31,413 bases of DNA from CAZPAN01 sp964581165 (GTDB lineage: Bacteria > Actinomycetota > Coriobacteriia > Coriobacteriales > CADBOM01). Within the stretch, counting starts at the first letter, position 1; each line of letters begins with the position of its first letter. Below the pieces are notes generated by a model. The model saw nothing but the letters and a program-made list of their open reading frames with translations, had not been told where the DNA came from and did no database searches. The stretch spans positions 1-31,413 of the forward strand of contig CAZOMM010000016.1 in assembly GCA_964581165.1 (NCBI GenBank), read 5' to 3'. Shown in pieces: positions 30,558-31,413 of this stretch. A program made the position numbers and the translations under genes.

Positions 30558-31153
30558 ATCAAATAGTTCTCTGCGGTGTAGGAGGCCAAGGTATCCTGCT
30601 GGCTTCTAGGGTTTTAGCATATGCAGCTGCTCAATCAGGATTAGAAGTAAGAACAGCCGAAACTATTGGTATGGCTCAGCGTGGAGGAAGCGTTGTAACC
30701 CATATAAGAATTGCAACAAAAGACGAGATGCTTCTCTCCCCTATGGTTCCAACTGGGCAGGCCGATGTGATAGTGGCCTTTGAACCAGGCGAGGTTCTGA
30801 GGTCTTTATCCTTGCTGGGCTATGGGAAAAATGTGGCTTCTTCTACACAGGGAATATGCCCTTCTGGAAGTTCTTCTAAAGAAGTTGAGTACTCGGTTGA
30901 ATCGATCATCGAAGATCTTAAAAGACTTGCTGAGTCTGGCAGGATTGGATCGCTCAATCTGATTGATCCCACAGCTATCTGTGATAAATGCGGGAGTGCC
31001 AAGGTGTTAAACACCGTTATGTTGGGTGCAGCAGCTGGATCTGGAATGCTTGGATTTTCTCCTGAGCAAATACGTGATGCTCTAAAGTACTGTATAAAAC
31101 CAAACTATCTAGATATGAATCTTGAGGCTTTTGACCTAGCGTGCTCGTCATAA
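30554..31153 (+). CDS. iorB: Indolepyruvate ferredoxin oxidoreductase, beta subunit
   Basis: Partner subunit of IorA, of the pyruvate-ferredoxin-oxidoreductase gamma-domain type. The 199-aa length is typical. Seen here: GVGGQGILLASRVLA (8-22, the nucleotide/CoA-binding glycine loop of the family), ETIGMAQRGGSVVTHIRI, and the C-terminal NTVMLGAAAGSGMLGFSPEQI block with PNYLDMNLEAF. Between about 98 and 112 there is a Ser/Gly-rich stretch. The ATG overlaps the iorA stop. No membrane or cofactor-cysteine motif is expected or seen; the cluster cysteines are in IorA. Confidence 0.96.
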   Translation: MNQIVLCGVGGQGILLASRVLAYAAAQSGLEVRTAETIGMAQRGGSVVTHIRIATKDEMLLSPMVPTGQADVIVAFEPGEVLRSLSLLGYGKNVASSTQGICPSGSSSKEVEYSVESIIEDLKRLAESGRIGSLNLIDPTAICDKCGSAKVLNTVMLGAAAGSGMLGFSPEQIRDALKYCIKPNYLDMNLEAFDLACSS

Positions 31154-31177
31154 GTTGACTTGGCATGCTCGGCACCA

Positions 31178-31234
31178 TAAGTAAAGGCCGACACCCTAAG
31201 TAAAGGCCGACACCCAGCCTTGGATGCCGGCCTT
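31178..31234 (+). terminator. Duplicated 19-bp unit ending in a hairpin after iorB
   Basis: TAAGTAAAGGCCGACACCC occurs twice in tandem (31178-31196, 31197-31215). AAGGCCG of the second copy (31203-31209) pairs with CGGCCTT at 31228-31234, followed by a loose T-rich stretch. It could end iorAB transcripts; the loop is large (18 bases) and the T-tract interrupted. From 31235 to the window end (179 bp) no feature was recognised. Confidence 0.5.
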
Positions 31235-31413
31235 GTTGTTAGGTTTATTGCTTTTAGTATCTCGCTTATGTGTAGGATTGTTTGGCTTTTTCCTTTTTCG
31301 AGATGCTTATTTGTTTGTTTTATGAGCTAACTACATCTTTTGCAATCTAGCTTGGTTGGATCTATCAGCTAAGTGCACTTACTACCATTTGATAGATTGA
31401 ATCAGATACAGCA

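Noticed and set aside
31235..31413. Possible tRNA or small gene at the right edge
   Set aside because: No cloverleaf pairing, T-loop or credible open frame with a ribosome site.
1..31413. Insertion sequence or phage origin of the repeats
   Set aside because: No transposase, integrase, terminal inverted repeats with target duplications, or shared unit between loci.

Overview
The window looks like a chromosomal segment of an anaerobic actinobacterium, most likely of class Coriobacteriia. This placement is an inference from gene content and protein sequence, not a database match. It rests on a SepIVA-like coiled-coil gene beside a DUF177 gene (an actinobacterial pairing), a CWB2-repeat surface protein, ferredoxin-dependent indolepyruvate oxidoreductase genes, and a primary sigma factor directly downstream of DNA primase. 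Base composition is moderate. No rRNA, tRNA, CRISPR array, insertion sequence or prophage was seen.

Layout. Positions 108-2021 (minus) encode a secreted CAP-domain protein with three CWB2 repeats, divergent from a DUF1836 gene (2385-3044, plus). Positions 3251-17965 hold a long minus-strand block. In transcription order it runs rimP, nusA, ylxR, infB, rbfA, a DHH phosphoesterase (nrnA-type), truB, ribF, dnaG, rpoD and then pepF, so the classic nusA/infB operon runs straight into the primase/sigma pair. A second minus-strand block, 18248-25573, runs Asp23-family gene, yloV/fakA-like DAK gene, recG, rsmD, coaD, sepIVA-like gene, DUF177 gene. On the plus strand at 25723-26783 lies a toxin-antitoxin pair: a ribbon-helix-helix antitoxin and a PIN-domain toxin with a pentapeptide-repeat tail. 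At 27094-31153 a phenylacetate-CoA-ligase-like gene (minus) diverges from iorA-iorB (plus), a fermentative aromatic amino-acid (2-oxoacid) oxidation unit.

The most unusual property is a recurring pattern of short, degenerate tandem repeats, at about nineteen places. In intergenic DNA they have units of 10, 14, 19, 20, 22 and 33 bp, plus a G-run array upstream of rpoD. Inside conserved housekeeping genes (dnaG, truB, infB, recG, the fakA-like gene, iorA, the start of coaD) and in both toxin-antitoxin genes they keep the reading frame, are built from 9-, 15-, 18- or 24-bp units or a looser in-frame period, and fall in linkers or at protein ends rather than in catalytic motifs. The DUF1836 gene is followed by a 65-codon repeat-encoded tail in the same frame beyond its stop codon.

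Together the genes cover ribosome maturation and translation initiation (rimP, nusA, ylxR, infB, rbfA, truB), replication and transcription (dnaG, rpoD), cofactor synthesis (ribF, coaD), DNA repair (recG), division and envelope functions (sepIVA-like, CAP/CWB2), lipid-related phosphorylation (fakA-like) and amino-acid fermentation (iorAB plus acyl-CoA ligase). Several gene starts were moved inward from the longest open frame because a good ribosome binding site or family length points to an internal start (rpoD, rimP, the CoA ligase, the sepIVA-like gene, nrnA).
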